Below are positions 1-9,500 of a stretch of 56,423 nt of DNA, one piece after another (within the stretch, counting starts at the first letter, position 1; the number at the start of each line of letters is the position of its first letter). The stretch is from Fidelibacterota bacterium (GTDB lineage Bacteria > Fidelibacterota > Marinisomatia > Marinisomatales > UBA1611): contig PBFM01000016.1 in assembly GCA_002718655.1 (NCBI GenBank), forward strand, positions 6,013 through 62,435, in the 5' to 3' direction. The position numbers and the translations under genes were made by a program. Under the pieces are notes generated by a model, which was not told the DNA's origin, did no database searches, and saw only the letters and a list, made by a program, of their open reading frames with translations.

Positions 1-104
1 ACAACAAAAAAGATAACAAGTTTTGGAGGTTTAGGAGCAGATAAAGTACAGCTAACATTAATGAATATTGCTGATAGAAATATAACAAGGAATAGTTTTT
101 TCAT
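1..104 (-). CDS. Secreted alkaline-phosphatase/phosphodiesterase family protein (N-terminus only)
   Basis: Only the first 34 codons are inside the window; the gene runs off the left edge. The N-terminus is MKKLFLVIFLSAIF followed by a cysteine at residue 19 (NVSC), which looks like a lipoprotein signal peptide with an imperfect lipobox. The mature start, PKPPKLVIFFVV, resembles the opening strand of the alkaline phosphatase superfamily (type I phosphodiesterase/nucleotide pyrophosphatase or PafA-like), where a metal-binding Asp normally follows; that residue lies outside the window. The ATG overlaps the tyrS TGA by 4 bases (ATGA), so it is probably translationally coupled to tyrS. The family call rests on about 12 residues and is tentative; the secreted nature is better supported. 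Confidence 0.5.
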   Translation of the reverse strand, partial: MKKLFLVIFLSAIFINVSCTLSAPKPPKLVIFFV

Positions 105-1309
105 CTGGTCACCTTCAGAAAACGTCTTTTACCAATTTTTAATATTTGATCATCTCCTGGCAATATAGTAGCTTGTAGGTCTTCAACCTTATGATCATCC
201 AATCTTACAGCACCCTGTCTAATCATTCTTCTGGCTTCTCCTTTACTTTTTAAAATACCTGACTCAAAAATTATATGAACTATCAATTCTTCTTTTTCGA
301 TACAAAAAACAGGAATCTCCTCGGGTACACCTTTGCGAACTACGACCTGATTAAAATATTTTTCTGCCTTTTCTGCTAATTTATCATTATGATATATGGA
401 TACTAATTTTCTACCAAGCTCCCGCTTTATATCCATTGGATTAATTTTTTCATCATTTAGCTTTCTTTTAATTGATTTACAATGTGAATAGTCAGCGTCA
501 GCAGCTAAAATAAACCATCTTAAAATCATTTTATCTGAAATGGATAACACCTTGCCGTACATATCCTCAGGAGTATCCGTGATTCCTATGTGGTTTCCCA
601 AAGATTTAGACATTTTTTCTACACCGTCTGTCCCTTCAAGAAGCGGAGTGGTAATTATGCACTGAGGCTCTTGGCCAATGTCTTTTTGTAAATCTCTTCC
701 AACTAAAAGATTGAATTTTTGATCCGTTCCACCAAGCTCAACATCGGCGTTTAATTCTACTGAATCCTGAGCCTGAGCCAAAGGATAAAGAAATTCATGA
801 ATGGATATGGGTATTTCGGATTTAAAGCGCTTTGTAAAATCATCTCTCTCAAGCATCCTAGCAACTGTATATGAGCTAGCTAATTTTACAACATCATTGA
901 AATTCATTTTATTTAGCCAATTTGAATTATATTTAACTATAAGTCTTTTTATATTAAGTATAGCTTTAGCCTGCTCAACATAACTTTTGGCATTGTCTTG
1001 AGCTTCTTGAAGAGTTAACTGTGGCCTTGTTTTGTTTTTTCCAGATGGGTCGCCTATCATTGCAGTAAAGTCACCAATCACCAGTACTGCAGTATGACCA
1101 AGATCTTGAAAATGCCTCAATTTTCTTAGCACAACACTATGCCCAAGATGAAGATCTGGTCTGCTTGGATCACAACCAAGTTTTACAATCAATGGCCTAT
1201 TTTGAGATATAGATCTTTCCAGCTTCGCTATAAGTTGATCTTCAGGAAGAATTTCTTCTACACCCCTTTTTATCAAATCCATTTGTTCATTAACTGGTAA
1301 ATATTTCAT
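101..1309 (-). CDS. tyrS: Tyrosyl-tRNA synthetase
   Basis: Class I aminoacyl-tRNA synthetase charging tRNA-Tyr in the cytoplasm. The 402-residue protein has the HLGH signature at residues 54-57, the KMSKS loop at 232-236, and a C-terminal S4 RNA-binding domain from about residue 340 (SKGEARRMIRQGAVRL). Length and motif spacing fit the bacterial TyrRS family. The ATG overlaps the smpB stop by 4 bases (ATGA), and its own TGA overlaps the next gene's ATG in the same way, so smpB-tyrS-phosphatase reads as one coupled minus-strand unit. No anomaly seen. Confidence 0.97.
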   Translation of the reverse strand: MKYLPVNEQMDLIKRGVEEILPEDQLIAKLERSISQNRPLIVKLGCDPSRPDLHLGHSVVLRKLRHFQDLGHTAVLVIGDFTAMIGDPSGKNKTRPQLTLQEAQDNAKSYVEQAKAILNIKRLIVKYNSNWLNKMNFNDVVKLASSYTVARMLERDDFTKRFKSEIPISIHEFLYPLAQAQDSVELNADVELGGTDQKFNLLVGRDLQKDIGQEPQCIITTPLLEGTDGVEKMSKSLGNHIGITDTPEDMYGKVLSISDKMILRWFILAADADYSHCKSIKRKLNDEKINPMDIKRELGRKLVSIYHNDKLAEKAEKYFNQVVVRKGVPEEIPVFCIEKEELIVHIIFESGILKSKGEARRMIRQGAVRLDDHKVEDLQATILPGDDQILKIGKRRFLKVTR

Positions 1310-1755
1310 TTATCTTTCATTGCTCTTTGGATGTCTCTTTCAGCATCTCTTTTCTTTTTAGCTGATCTCTTATCATATAATTTTTTTCCTTTTGCAAGAC
1401 CAAATTCTAATTTTATTAGACCGCCTTTAAAATATAGTTTAATTGGAACAGCGGTTAATCCTTTTTCTGCTAATTTTGAATCAATTTTTTGAATCTCTCT
1501 CTTGTGTAGTAGTAATTTCCTATTTCTAACTGGATCATGCCCTATGAAACCAGTATGACTATAAGACGCAATATGTGAACCTTTGAGCCATGCTTCACCC
1601 TTACGGATTAGTACGTATGCTTGTTTTAAACTTGCCTTACCTTCCCTTATGCTTTTTACTTCACTTCCCTTAAGCTTAATCCCAGCTTCAAATTCTTCAA
1701 GAATATGATATTCGTGGAATGCTTTTCGATTAGTTGCAACGACGATGTTTTCCAT
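1306..1755 (-). CDS. smpB: SsrA-binding protein SmpB
   Basis: SmpB delivers tmRNA to stalled ribosomes for trans-translation. The 149-residue product shows the family N-terminus (ENIVVATNRKAFHEY), the GIKLKGSEVKSIREGK strand-helix block, and a lysine-rich C-terminal tail (KKLYDKRSAKKKRDAERDI) that enters the decoding centre in known SmpB. It is first in a run with tyrS (4-base overlap). The tmRNA gene often lies near smpB, but none was recognised here. The ATG at 1755 matches the conserved family start. Confidence 0.96.
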   Translation of the reverse strand: MENIVVATNRKAFHEYHILEEFEAGIKLKGSEVKSIREGKASLKQAYVLIRKGEAWLKGSHIASYSHTGFIGHDPVRNRKLLLHKREIQKIDSKLAEKGLTAVPIKLYFKGGLIKLEFGLAKGKKLYDKRSAKKKRDAERDIQRAMKDK

Positions 1756-1891
1756 ATAATTAATGTAACTAAAAATACAAGTATGAAAGTTCTGTTAACA
1801 AGTTTAATAATGTATTCCATTTTATTCCCAATAGTATACTTTTTATGATGTATGATACCTACAATTGTTCTATTAAATTTTATTATGTTTT

Positions 1892-1975
1892 GCCCGGGTG
1901 GCAGAATTGGTAGACTCGAGCTACTGAGGTCCGTGTGTTTCAGATGACGTGTTGATTCGATTCCAGTCTTGGGCA
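1892..1975 (+). tRNA. tRNA-Leu-like gene (anticodon GAG), stems degenerate
   Basis: The 5' half is clearly class II tRNA-Leu: a 7-bp acceptor stem (GCCCGGG with CTTGGGC, two G-U pairs), then TGGCAGAATTGGTAGAC, the usual Leu D-loop. The predicted anticodon loop CTGAGGT carries GAG, and a TTCGATT T-loop is present. The rest is poor: the D-stem has one good pair of three, the anticodon stem keeps only one Watson-Crick and one wobble pair of five, the variable arm has no clear helix, and the T-stem closing pair is A-C. CCA is not encoded. It may be a decayed tRNA gene, a highly divergent one, or carry sequence errors. The tRNA-Leu origin is confident; function is not. Confidence 0.55.
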
Positions 1976-2004
1976 CTTTAATATTCATAAATGTAAGTCA
2001 TAAA

Positions 2005-3099
2005 ATGAAAATTTTACTTATTGAACCTTACTATTCTGGCTCCCATAAGCAATGGGTTGATGGATATTCAAAACATAGTCTCCATGATATAAAGGTTATT
2101 AAAATGAAAGGCCAATTCTGGAAATGGAGGATGCATGGAGGAGCGATAACAGTCGCAAATACCTTTAATAAAATGGACTACAAACCAGATTTGATTCTCA
2201 CATCATCAATGCTAGACTTAACTACTTTTCTATCATTAACAAGAAAAAAGTCTAACGGTATTAAAACTGCAATATATTTCCATGAGAATCAATTAACCTA
2301 TCCATGGTCCCCCTTAGATAGAGATCTTTTAAAAAAAAGAAATTCTCATTATGGATTTATAAATTTTTCATCTGCTCTAGCAGCTGATAAAATATTCTTT
2401 AATTCAAAATTTCATATGAATTCTTTCTTAAAGGCATTAAACCCCTTTTTAAAGCAATTTCCAGATAACAATGAAATAGAATCTATAGAATCAATCAAAG
2501 ATAAATCAGAACTCCTATACCTAGGATTAGATCTTAAACAATTGAAACAGCCTAAGTTTGAAAAACAAAGTTTACCATTATTACTTTGGAATCATAGATG
2601 GGAATATGATAAAAACCCAGAATTGTTTTTTAAGATAATTGGAAAAATAAAAAACCATGGACATCGTTTTAATTTAGCTGTAATTGGAGAGAACTTTAGT
2701 CAAAAGCCTGAGATTTTTGAAAAAGCTAAAAAGACTTTTAATAATGAGATTGTTCAATGGGGATTTCTTGATTCTCTAGATGATTATGCGAAATGGCTAT
2801 GGAAAGCAGATATTTTACCAGTTACATCTAACCAAGAATTTTTTGGTGCTAGTGTCATTGAGGCTATTTACTGCAATACATGGCCAATTTTACCTAATCG
2901 ATTAACATACCCTGAGCTTATTAGCGAAGACTTCCATAATAACATACTATACAATAATGATATTGAACTGTTTAACAAATTGATTTGGGCAATGCAAAAT
3001 AAGAAAAATATTAAGAAATCAAAATTATTTGATTTGGTATCTAGATTTGATTGGGCAGAAATGTCTCAACTTTATGATAGAGTTTTTGAAAATGTATAA
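2005..3099 (+). CDS. GTDC1/QTMAN-like glycosyltransferase (putative tRNA-queuosine mannosyltransferase)
   Basis: The 364-residue protein begins MKILLIEPYYSGSHKQW and continues GQFWKWRMHGGA, the hallmark N-terminus of the DUF3524/GTDC1 family. In animals this family mannosylates queuosine in tRNA-Asp. The C-terminal half looks like a GT-B glycosyltransferase: a donor-domain start (LLLWNHRWEYDKNPE) and the nucleotide-sugar region NQEFFGASVIEAIYCNTWPI. The ATG at 2005 is chosen over an in-frame start 36 bases upstream because that one lies inside the tRNA-like sequence and adds residues not seen in the family. It stands alone on the plus strand between the tRNA-like sequence and a convergent nuclease gene. 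Family membership is well supported; the tRNA substrate in this organism is inferred. Confidence 0.82.
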   Translation: MKILLIEPYYSGSHKQWVDGYSKHSLHDIKVIKMKGQFWKWRMHGGAITVANTFNKMDYKPDLILTSSMLDLTTFLSLTRKKSNGIKTAIYFHENQLTYPWSPLDRDLLKKRNSHYGFINFSSALAADKIFFNSKFHMNSFLKALNPFLKQFPDNNEIESIESIKDKSELLYLGLDLKQLKQPKFEKQSLPLLLWNHRWEYDKNPELFFKIIGKIKNHGHRFNLAVIGENFSQKPEIFEKAKKTFNNEIVQWGFLDSLDDYAKWLWKADILPVTSNQEFFGASVIEAIYCNTWPILPNRLTYPELISEDFHNNILYNNDIELFNKLIWAMQNKKNIKKSKLFDLVSRFDWAEMSQLYDRVFENV

Positions 3100-3210
3100 C
3101 TAAGATATTTATATCGTTAACTCTTCAACAACTTATTTCATTAAAAAAAAAATTTCATCACAGTCATATGAACCAGCAGAAATAATGTTCTAACCTTGAG
3201 ATAGTATATT

Positions 3211-4989
3211 TCATTTTACTAATATCATTTTTCTTTTTAATAAATACCCATCGAATTTTAATACTGAAAAATATAATCCACTTGTAACCTCATAGCCCAT
3301 ATTGTTCTTCCCATTCCATTTTATCGAGTGATTTCCCTTTGGCCTTATCTCATTAATTAATTGCACTATAACCTTTCCTGAAATATCAATTATGGACACA
3401 TCAACCATTGATTTAAATGGAAGATAAAAAGATATGGAGGATTGTGAATTAAACGGATTGGGATAATTTGGATACAATGATAAGTCCTTTATAAAATGAT
3501 TTTCTTTAGCAACACCAATATTATCATCAATTGAGATATCAAATACTATTGGTAAGTGGTCTGATGCTATGTGAGTATCATACCGTTGAAATCCAAAATA
3601 TTCTAAAGTAGCATCATTCAATTCTAACGTATTTAAAATGTAATAATTACCAGGATTGATAGTGAAGTTAGAATAGAATACATAGTCTAGTTTTCCCGGG
3701 TTGAATGATGAACCATCATTCCTCCATGTATAACCCATACGTTTATGACTATGAAGAGGAAACAACTCTCTAATTGGAGTTGAGTCCCAATCTGGAAAAT
3801 AATCATTACCGAACTCTTCTTGATCCTCAATATCCCCGTCTCTGATAGTTCTTATTTGCTGGCTATATCCAACAAAATTAAAGTCTCCAATGTGAATGAA
3901 AGGAGTCTGTTCCTCTATTTCAAATGGCCCAGAACCTTCTTGCATCCAATCTCTCCAAACTCCAGAAAACTCATCTACTTGTTGCTGCCTGCTTTCATCA
4001 TTATCACAACAAGATAAATGAGAATTAAAAATTAATAAGTTGTGGCCTAACTCATTTACTGTATTTAATAATGCTGCCATAGTTCTTCCAGAGCTTATAA
4101 TATTCGCATCATTTAATATTGGGAATCTGGATAATATAACAAGATCATTATATGTCCAACTTGCATACCATTCTTCATCAGGAAACCAAGACTGAATTAT
4201 TCCATCTATTTGATCCCATTCTCCATGCTCTTGAAGCCCAATAACATCAGGGTTTAGCCCTTGAATGATTCGCTTAAAACGAATTTGTCGCTCGCTATCA
4301 AGGATACCTTCATTCCATGTGTTGTATGAAATTATTCGAATATCTGATTCACTTTCTCTTTCTAAAGAAATTGATGGTGAATCATCAACAAAATTATGAT
4401 CTACCATAAAAGTCACTCCACCAGATTCATTTGGAACAAAATCACCATCATCAGCCATTTCAGATAAGATTAACCTAGCTTGGCTTAAAATTTGACTCCC
4501 GTTTAATGTAAGTGGTGAAGAGTTTAGCGATATTGCAATCTCAAATTCCATGGATGTCACGGTCGGCGCAATTCTGAGTGTGAGATCATTTTGATAAATA
4601 TCATATTCTTGCCCATCTACATGTCCGTATCCCCAACGGTCACCAAACGCCCACACAAGCTCTGCGCCAATACCATTAACAAATTGGCCAGTCGTTGAAT
4701 TATTATCGCTATCAATGTATAAATGAAAATCATTCCAATTCTGCATCAAGAATTCATCATTAAAAAAATTGAAGTAAATGAATAAAAATTGAGAATCATT
4801 CGTAATCTTAAATATTGAATAATCAGCACCAATGTGATCCCCTTCTGCATCATTATAAGCTATGGGAACTTCAATCCAATCATCAAACTGACCATCAATA
4901 TTTATAGGATTACCACAGATTAAAATGGAAATCAAAAAAAAGGGGCTGATAATTAGTTGTTTCAACCCCTTTTGTATTATGCTGTGCAA
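3211..4989 (-). CDS. Secreted endonuclease/exonuclease/phosphatase family protein with C-terminal sorting domain
   Basis: Domain order: signal peptide (about residues 1-26); a DOMON/CBM9-like beta domain starting IDGQFDDW and running to about 200; an EEP catalytic domain (about 215-495) with RIISYNTWNEG, PDVIGLQEHG, the HIGDFNFVG motif and the terminal SDHLPIVFDI; and a type-A sorting domain in the last 85 residues (LYPNYPNPFNSQS, ending KRKMILVK). It is probably exported and surface-bound or released, cleaving phosphodiester or phosphomonoester bonds; the substrate cannot be read. The reading frame opens with TTG at 4989. No ATG lies near, and a second TTG at 4965 (MKQLIISPFF...) would also give a good signal peptide. 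A terminator-like hairpin lies in this 5' end, so the true start is uncertain. Confidence 0.88.
   Translation of the reverse strand: MHSIIQKGLKQLIISPFFLISILICGNPINIDGQFDDWIEVPIAYNDAEGDHIGADYSIFKITNDSQFLFIYFNFFNDEFLMQNWNDFHLYIDSDNNSTTGQFVNGIGAELVWAFGDRWGYGHVDGQEYDIYQNDLTLRIAPTVTSMEFEIAISLNSSPLTLNGSQILSQARLILSEMADDGDFVPNESGGVTFMVDHNFVDDSPSISLERESESDIRIISYNTWNEGILDSERQIRFKRIIQGLNPDVIGLQEHGEWDQIDGIIQSWFPDEEWYASWTYNDLVILSRFPILNDANIISSGRTMAALLNTVNELGHNLLIFNSHLSCCDNDESRQQQVDEFSGVWRDWMQEGSGPFEIEEQTPFIHIGDFNFVGYSQQIRTIRDGDIEDQEEFGNDYFPDWDSTPIRELFPLHSHKRMGYTWRNDGSSFNPGKLDYVFYSNFTINPGNYYILNTLELNDATLEYFGFQRYDTHIASDHLPIVFDISIDDNIGVAKENHFIKDLSLYPNYPNPFNSQSSISFYLPFKSMVDVSIIDISGKVIVQLINEIRPKGNHSIKWNGKNNMGYEVTSGLYFSVLKFDGYLLKRKMILVK
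4934..4973 (-). terminator. Rho-independent terminator downstream of pepA, inside the next gene's 5' end
   Basis: On the minus strand an 11-bp stem (AAAAGGGGTTG with CAGCCCCTTTT, one G-U pair) with a 14-base loop is followed by further Ts, a classic intrinsic terminator 22 bases after the pepA stop. It overlaps the first codons of the secreted nuclease gene, so that gene is either attenuated, has its own promoter within the hairpin region, or starts further in. Confidence 0.75.
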
Positions 4990-4995
4990 AATATT

Positions 4996-6453
4996 TTACA
5001 CATCAAACATATCCAAAACAAGCCTAATACCCCAACCAGTAGCGCTTCCTTTTGGATTCATACTGTTTGCTTTACCACCCCAGGCAGTTCCTGCAATGTC
5101 AAAATGAACCCATGGTATGTTTTCACCAACAAATTCTTTCAAAAATGCGCCTCCTGCTATTGTACCAGCTTGCCTCGCCGCACCAATATTTTTTACATCT
5201 GCGATTTCTGATTGAACCTGTTTACAAAATTCTGGCCAAAGCGGGAACTCCCATACTTTTTCATTTACATTTTTAGATGATTTTTTCACCATTTCAATTA
5301 GTTCCTCATTTGTGCCCATAATACCAGTTGCTATGTGTCCCAATGCAATCAATACTGCACCAGTCAGGGTAGCAAAATCAAGTATGTATTCTGGATCATA
5401 ATGTTTACTTGCATATGATAGTCCATCAGCTAATATCAGTCTTCCCTCTGCATCTGTATTTAGTACTTCAATTGTTTTTCCATTATATGCCTTTAATATA
5501 TCACCTGGCTTGTAAGCTTTCCCACCAAGGAGATTTTCAGTCGATGGTACTATGCAAACTGCATTAATCTTTGGCTTTAAGCTAGCGATTGCTTTAAAAA
5601 TACCTAAGACTGTTGCAGCACCGCACATATCGAACTTCATTTCGTCCATGGAAGCTGCTGGCTTTATTGATATGCCTCCAGCATCGAAAGTAAGGCCTTT
5701 CCCCACTAGTATTTTTGGTTTAGCCTCACCACCATTCATATATTCTAGTACAATGAATTTAGGCGGTTCATCTGAACCTTGAGCTACGCCTGCTAATCCA
5801 CCCATCCCCATCGAAGTGAACTCTTCCCTATCAAACACGCTTAGCTTCATTTCTCCTTCTTCGGCAATCTCTCTTGCGGCTTCGGCTAGCCGTGTAGGCG
5901 TGGTTTTATTTCCAGGATGATTGGCAAGATCTCTTGCGAAACAAATCGCAGTTCCAATTGAAACACCTGTTGAAATAATAGATTCGTTACCCCCCATTAC
6001 AATTGCTGATTTTAGAGAAAAATTATCTTTGTCTTTTGTTTTATAATCCAAAAACTGATAACTACCAAGAATGATGCCTTCACCCATCGCTTGGCAATTA
6101 GATTTTTCATCTGAAAAACATTCCAAAGCAAATCTATTAACTTTTTTTCTGATTGCCGTGCGAGATATCGTTGCTGCAATCATGCGAGTTTCATTGCTAT
6201 CAAATTTTTCTTTCTTACCAAGTCCTACTAACAATACACGTTTTCCTGATACATAAAAAGTATGAACGTTACCGGCCTCCCCTTTAACATCTCCAATACC
6301 AACAGCTTTTGAAAAGATTCCATCATTATTTGAATCTATTTTTTTTGCTAATGGTGTAAAACTTTTATCCTTAAAAATACCTACAGCAAATAAATCGGCA
6401 TTTATATCGAGCCAATCATTATCTGAGCAAGATACCTCTGAAATATAAGACAT
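4996..6453 (-). CDS. pepA: Leucyl aminopeptidase (M17 family)
   Basis: Cytosolic dinuclear-metal aminopeptidase of family M17, hexameric in characterised members; it removes N-terminal residues during peptide turnover. The 485-residue protein has the metal-binding segment VGKGLTFDAGGISIKP (from residue 250, with the ligand Lys and Asp) and the family signature NTDAEGRL at 332-339, which carries catalytic Asp/Glu ligands. The N-terminal domain (1-160) is divergent, as usual in M17. The ATG is preceded by a clear ribosome site (AAAGGAAAG). It is divergent from the transporter-like gene at 6578 and ends just before a strong terminator. Confidence 0.96.
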   Translation of the reverse strand: MSYISEVSCSDNDWLDINADLFAVGIFKDKSFTPLAKKIDSNNDGIFSKAVGIGDVKGEAGNVHTFYVSGKRVLLVGLGKKEKFDSNETRMIAATISRTAIRKKVNRFALECFSDEKSNCQAMGEGIILGSYQFLDYKTKDKDNFSLKSAIVMGGNESIISTGVSIGTAICFARDLANHPGNKTTPTRLAEAAREIAEEGEMKLSVFDREEFTSMGMGGLAGVAQGSDEPPKFIVLEYMNGGEAKPKILVGKGLTFDAGGISIKPAASMDEMKFDMCGAATVLGIFKAIASLKPKINAVCIVPSTENLLGGKAYKPGDILKAYNGKTIEVLNTDAEGRLILADGLSYASKHYDPEYILDFATLTGAVLIALGHIATGIMGTNEELIEMVKKSSKNVNEKVWEFPLWPEFCKQVQSEIADVKNIGAARQAGTIAGGAFLKEFVGENIPWVHFDIAGTAWGGKANSMNPKGSATGWGIRLVLDMFDV

Positions 6454-6480
6454 AACTTTCCTTTAATTTTTTTTTTGATT

Positions 6481-6512
6481 TTGACAATCATAAATTAATA
6501 TTTACTTATAAA
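6481..6512 (+). promoter_or_regulatory. Candidate promoter for the transporter/HEAT/cNMP gene
   Basis: A perfect TTGACA at 6481-6486 is followed 19-20 bases later by TTATAA/TATAAA (6506-6512), upstream of the gene at 6578 in the divergent gap with pepA. The spacing is a little long for a sigma-70 promoter. A second TATAAT at 6557-6562 lacks a recognisable -35. Sequence-only inference. Confidence 0.3.
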
Positions 6513-6577
6513 TCTATCCATAAACATAATCTACATTTTAAAGAAAATTAGTTTGATATAATTTTCATATCGCACAT

Positions 6578-9500
6578 ATGAGCATTATTAACATAAAGTC
6601 TAAAGAAAAAAAACCTGCAGCATTATTACTAGTCATGTTCTTTGCCATTGTTTCAATGAGCATAACAGGATCATCAGTCCGTGATACAGCATTCCTTTTA
6701 GAGTATGATAGAACGTTACTTCCAATTATGTATGTTATCATTGCTTTGGTTATGGCGGCAATAATTCCTATTTATAAAAAACTTGTAAAAGGGAAGGACC
6801 ATATTTCAGTAATCAAATTGAGTGGTATATGGTTTGCAATCACAATTACGCTAATAAAACCAAACATGATAGGCTTGCTAATACCAGTATTTTATGTGTG
6901 GATAGAAATTATAACGATTATTTCTATTTTACAGTTTTGGGTATTAGCAGGAGAAATTTTTAACGCTAGGCAAGCTAAAAGACTTTTCCCTATCATCACA
7001 GCGGGTGGTTCATTTTCCGGTATGGGGATAGGTTATATTATAAAACCAATTGCCAAAAATCATGGATATGAAAATCTTTTGATATTAACATTATTTTTCA
7101 TCTTAATTACCATAGCAATCGCTCATATATTGGTATCATATGTCAGAAAAGAAAAATTTTCAGATAGTAATGATAATAGTGGAAGTAAATCCGCAAAAGT
7201 AGACACTTACATAAAATTTATTGCGGGAATGGTTGGCATTTCTGCTTTCATTTCCAAAGTAGTTGATTATCAATTTAAAATAATGGCAGTAAATACATAT
7301 CCTGAACAAGATGCTCTTGTGAGTTTTTTTGGAACGTATTACATGCTTACCGGATTGGCTACATTAATCATGCAGTTTTTTGTTTCTGGAACAATCCTCG
7401 GCAGATTTGGAATTTTAGTCGCTTCACTAGTTTTGCCTATTTCATTGGCATTTGGGTCAATCGGGTTTTTTCTGCTAGGTACCATAACAACTGTTTTTAC
7501 AGCAAAATTCTCAGACCAGGTATTCAAATTCTCCATTAATAATTCTGTTCAGGAAATATTATGGTTACCTGTTGCAAGACAGATGAAACGTCAATCAAAA
7601 CCAATCATCGATGGTACAATACGTTCTGGGATGGAGGGTCTTGCAGGAGTTTTAATCTTTTTGCTAATTAGCACCAGTATAATATCTGAGTCGCAAATAT
7701 ATTCACTAAGCCTCGTCATTATTTTTGCAATTTTCTTATGGATATGGAACAATATGAAATTAAAAGAGGGTTATGTTAAGACACTAATGTCCTCAATTGA
7801 AAACAGGCAATTAAACTTCGATAATGTAAGATTTGATATTAATGATACTGACATAATCAAGACACTAGATAATGCTCTGAAAGATGATGATGAATTGAAA
7901 CAGCTTTTTGCCTTAGACTTACTTAGAAAATTGCCTCTCACTCCATGGAAAAGAACACTTGAAACCCTATTTATTGAAGGAAAAAAATCAGTGAAACTTG
8001 GGGTCATAAAACTTACTTGGAACAAAAAAGATATCATAACAAATGATTTAATCATACAGCAAATCAATGCGGATTCAAAAGTATCTCCAACATTGATTTC
8101 CTGTGCTGCTGATAGGAACATCAATGGAATAAAGAGTATCTTAGTTAATTATCTTAAAAGTTCAAATGTTGATTTAAAATTATCTGCGGCAATTTCACTA
8201 TTTAAAATCGACAGCTCTACTTCGTTAGCAAAAAGTATCATTCATTCAGTATTTGAAAGTGGTAATAAGGAAAATATAACGAAGATGCTAGGCTTTATGC
8301 GAGGTTCAAGTGTCCATTTGTCTGACACAAGAATATTGATGTTATTTAAGTTTTCATCTAATGATATAAAAAATGCCACCTTGAAACTTGTAAAAGAAAA
8401 AAATGGTATAGATCTAATTAATCCTATTATTGACTTATTAATGAATCCAAAAACATTTGAAAATGCAACCATTGCATTAAATCAACTTGATTTAAATGTT
8501 GTATCATCTAAAATAAGGGAGAAAATCAAAGATCCAAAATGTAAAACAGATTTAAAAGTGGGAATATTAAAGTCAACTCACCAATTAAATGATAAAAAAA
8601 ACATAGATCTTTATCTGTTGATGTTAAAAGACCCAGAGTTAATTGTTTTAGATGCTGCCAGTAATGCTTTATTAAAAAAATCAAAAACAATCGCCCTTAA
8701 AACTTTTGAGTTAAAGAAGATTCATAACATAGTTAGTGAAATTGCAGAAAGAGCATATCAACTTTTTCTTTTTAAAGAAAATCTTAATGATAAACAAGGT
8801 ACAAAACTTTTGGTGGATCATATAGAAAGTGATTTAAATATACTCATACCAATTATTTTAAAATTAGGTACCTTAGAAAACCCTGAAATCCCGATTGAAA
8901 CCTATATTCGTTTTCTTCAAAGTAAGGACCCATATTTTATGCCCATGGTGCTTGAATTAGTTGAAACTACATTTTCAAAAAACATAAAAAAAATCACCCT
9001 CCCATTAATTGATCAAGAATTGGACAAAATTAAATTTGGCAAAGAATTTTTCCCAGAAATGTTTAAAACTAAGGATGAAATGCTATTATTTTGGTCAGGC
9101 AGTAAAAATTATTGGAAAACTGGAATAGCAATACACTTCCTCATAAAGGAAAATAAAATTAACATTCTTGATAAAATTAATTGGAAAAACATTCCAAAAT
9201 CAATTTTTGCAAGCAATTTATTTAATTTCGATGAACAACAATATTTGAAACAGTACACAACCAAAAGTAAATTGCTTGAGAAAGAAAACTCAAATATGTA
9301 TTCAATACTCGAAAAAACCCTGATACTCAAATCTGTTGACATGTTCAACTTGATTCCAGGTGATATCCTTAACAAAGTTGCTCAAATTTCAAAAGAATTG
9401 GAATATCAAAAAGGAAGTAAGATATTTAAACAAGGAGATAATGGAGACTCAATGTTTGTCATTATTTCGGGTGGTATTGAAATAAGTCAAAACAGAAAAA

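Noticed and set aside
1756..1891. Possible tmRNA (ssrA) near smpB
   Set aside because: No tmRNA ends, tag-peptide frame or pseudoknot-like segments were seen; only the tRNA-Leu-like sequence follows.
1892..3099. Integrated element or island at the tRNA-like sequence
   Set aside because: No integrase, direct repeat of the tRNA 3' end, or accessory cargo is present; the flanks are ordinary single-copy genes.
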